In this document: positions 5,743 through 6,216 of the stretch, in pieces | Numbering within the stretch: position 1 is the stretch's first letter | How the letters are laid out: each line of letters begins with the position of its first letter | Assembly (NCBI GenBank): GCA_002493755.1 | Contig: DKZT01000035.1 | Coordinates: 6,575-12,790, forward strand | Reading direction: 5' to 3' | DNA: 6,216 nucleotides | From: Ruminococcaceae bacterium UBA7067 | Lineage (GTDB): Bacteria > Bacillota > Clostridia > Oscillospirales > Acutalibacteraceae | Notes under the pieces: generated by a model | Database searches by the model: none | Told to the model about the DNA's origin: nothing | What the model saw: only the letters and a program-made list of their open reading frames with translations | Program-made: the position numbers and the translations under genes

Positions 5743-5750
5743 AAAGGAAG
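5743..5750 (+). promoter_or_regulatory. Ribosome binding site deciding the GTG start at 5757
   Basis: AAAGGAAG lies 6-8 bases before GTG at 5757. The frame stays open back to 5619, but that extra stretch contains the promoter of this gene, has no ribosome binding site of its own and encodes nothing like the family. The protein therefore starts at the GTG. Confidence 0.8.
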
Positions 5751-5756
5751 AACAAA

Positions 5757-6113
5757 GTGATAAAATTTATATGCTATCCGAAATGCACCACCTGCAAAAA
5801 AGCAAAGAGCTGGCTTGACGACAATAACATAGAATATGAGTTGCGGGATATTAAGCTAAATAATCCAACGCTTGAAGAGCTTACTGCTTGGTATAAATTA
5901 AGCGGACTGCCGCTTAAAAGGTTCTTTAATACAAGCGGCTTGCTTTATAAATCGTTGGATCTTAAAAATAAACTGCCCGAAATGAACGAGGAAGAAATGC
6001 TTAAATTGCTTGCAACAGACGGTATGCTCGTAAAAAGACCACTGCTTATAGGCGATGATTTTGTGCTTGTGGGATTTAAAGAAACTGAATGGAGAGCAAA
6101 AGTTAATATGTAA
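5757..6113 (+). CDS. ArsC/Spx-family thioredoxin-fold protein
   Basis: This is a 118-residue cytoplasmic protein of the arsenate-reductase-like (ArsC/Spx/YffB) superfamily. After GTG initiation it reads MIKFICYPKCTTCKKA: a first beta strand and a CXXC redox motif (C10, C13) at the start of the first helix, with another cysteine at C7. Further family landmarks are ELRDIK (28-33), the FFNTSG segment (57-61) and LVKRPLLIGDDFVLVGF (91-107), where R94-P95 is the conserved Arg-cis-Pro pair. The length is typical. Family members include glutaredoxin-linked arsenate reductases, the RNA polymerase-binding stress regulators Spx and MgsR, and many proteins of unknown role; the CXXC is more like the latter two than E. 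coli ArsC, which has a single active cysteine. No ars genes are nearby, so arsenate reduction should not be assumed. It has its own promoter and is followed 26 bases later by another gene, probably in the same transcript. Confidence 0.88.
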   Translation: MIKFICYPKCTTCKKAKSWLDDNNIEYELRDIKLNNPTLEELTAWYKLSGLPLKRFFNTSGLLYKSLDLKNKLPEMNEEEMLKLLATDGMLVKRPLLIGDDFVLVGFKETEWRAKVNM

Positions 6114-6139
6114 ATTAAGATATATACAGGAGAGTAAAT

Positions 6140-6216
6140 ATGTCATCATACAGCGAGCTTATCAAGAACTTTGAAAAAATCCGCAGCTATATGCGCGAAT
6201 TTTATGTGTACGGCTT
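6140..6216 (+). CDS. Start of a gene cut off by the window edge
   Basis: An ATG at 6140 follows AGGAG (6128-6132) by 7 bases and opens a frame that stays open to the window end, giving 25 complete codons that begin MSSYSELIKNFEKIRSYMRE. It starts 26 bases after the ArsC/Spx-like gene with no terminator between, so the two are likely cotranscribed. The charged, helical N-terminus with the FYVYG ending loosely recalls the beginning of WYL-domain transcription regulators from clostridia, but 25 residues are too few to identify it. Confidence 0.75.
   Translation, partial: MSSYSELIKNFEKIRSYMREFYVYG

Noticed and set aside
5619..5756. N-terminal extension of the ArsC/Spx-like protein
   Set aside because: The extension covers the gene's promoter, has no ribosome binding site and would put 46 unrelated residues before the first strand of a thioredoxin fold.

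Overview
The window looks like chromosomal DNA from a low-to-moderate GC Gram-positive anaerobe of the class Clostridia, most likely a Ruminococcus-like member of the Oscillospiraceae. The clues are a type I dockerin on a secreted protein (a mark of cellulosome-type organisms), a CwlD-like amidase, strong Shine-Dalgarno sequences before almost every gene, and promoters close to the sigma-A consensus. The species cannot be fixed from the sequence alone.

Layout. Positions 50-2727 hold a consensus promoter and one large gene for a secreted 872-residue protein: signal peptide, long right-handed beta-helix, two BIG2 Ig-like domains and a C-terminal dockerin. After 93 bases without a convincing terminator come a membrane-anchored N-acetylmuramoyl-L-alanine amidase of the CwlD type (2821-3549) and, 7 bases later, a 57-residue protein (3557-3730). 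Two hairpins lie between this rightward set and the leftward hypoxanthine phosphoribosyltransferase gene hpt (3913-4473), which has its own extended -10 promoter. Upstream of hpt is a leftward MerR-family regulator with a TipAS-type C-terminal domain (4724-5464). It has its own terminator and a classic 19-bp-spacer MerR promoter carrying a dyad operator. Divergent from it, after about 290 bases, is a rightward 118-residue thioredoxin-fold protein of the ArsC/Spx family (5757-6113). A gene cut by the window edge starts at 6140 and is probably in the same transcript.

How the genes work together. The dockerin protein would be exported and docked on a cohesin scaffold at the cell surface, where the beta-helix probably contacts or cuts a polysaccharide. 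The CwlD-like amidase acts on peptidoglycan outside the membrane and is tightly linked to the small protein. Hpt salvages purines in the cytoplasm. The MerR/TipAS protein is best read as an autoregulated drug or small-molecule sensor. The ArsC-like protein is a redox-type CXXC protein of unknown target. Apart from the cwlD/small protein pair and the ArsC-like/partial gene pair, these look like independent transcription units.

I found no RNA gene, insertion sequence, CRISPR array or phage signature, and no convincing novel multi-gene system. The most interesting items are the modular dockerin protein of unknown activity, its internal 51-residue duplication, the hairpin covering the amidase ribosome binding site, and the fully readable MerR operator.
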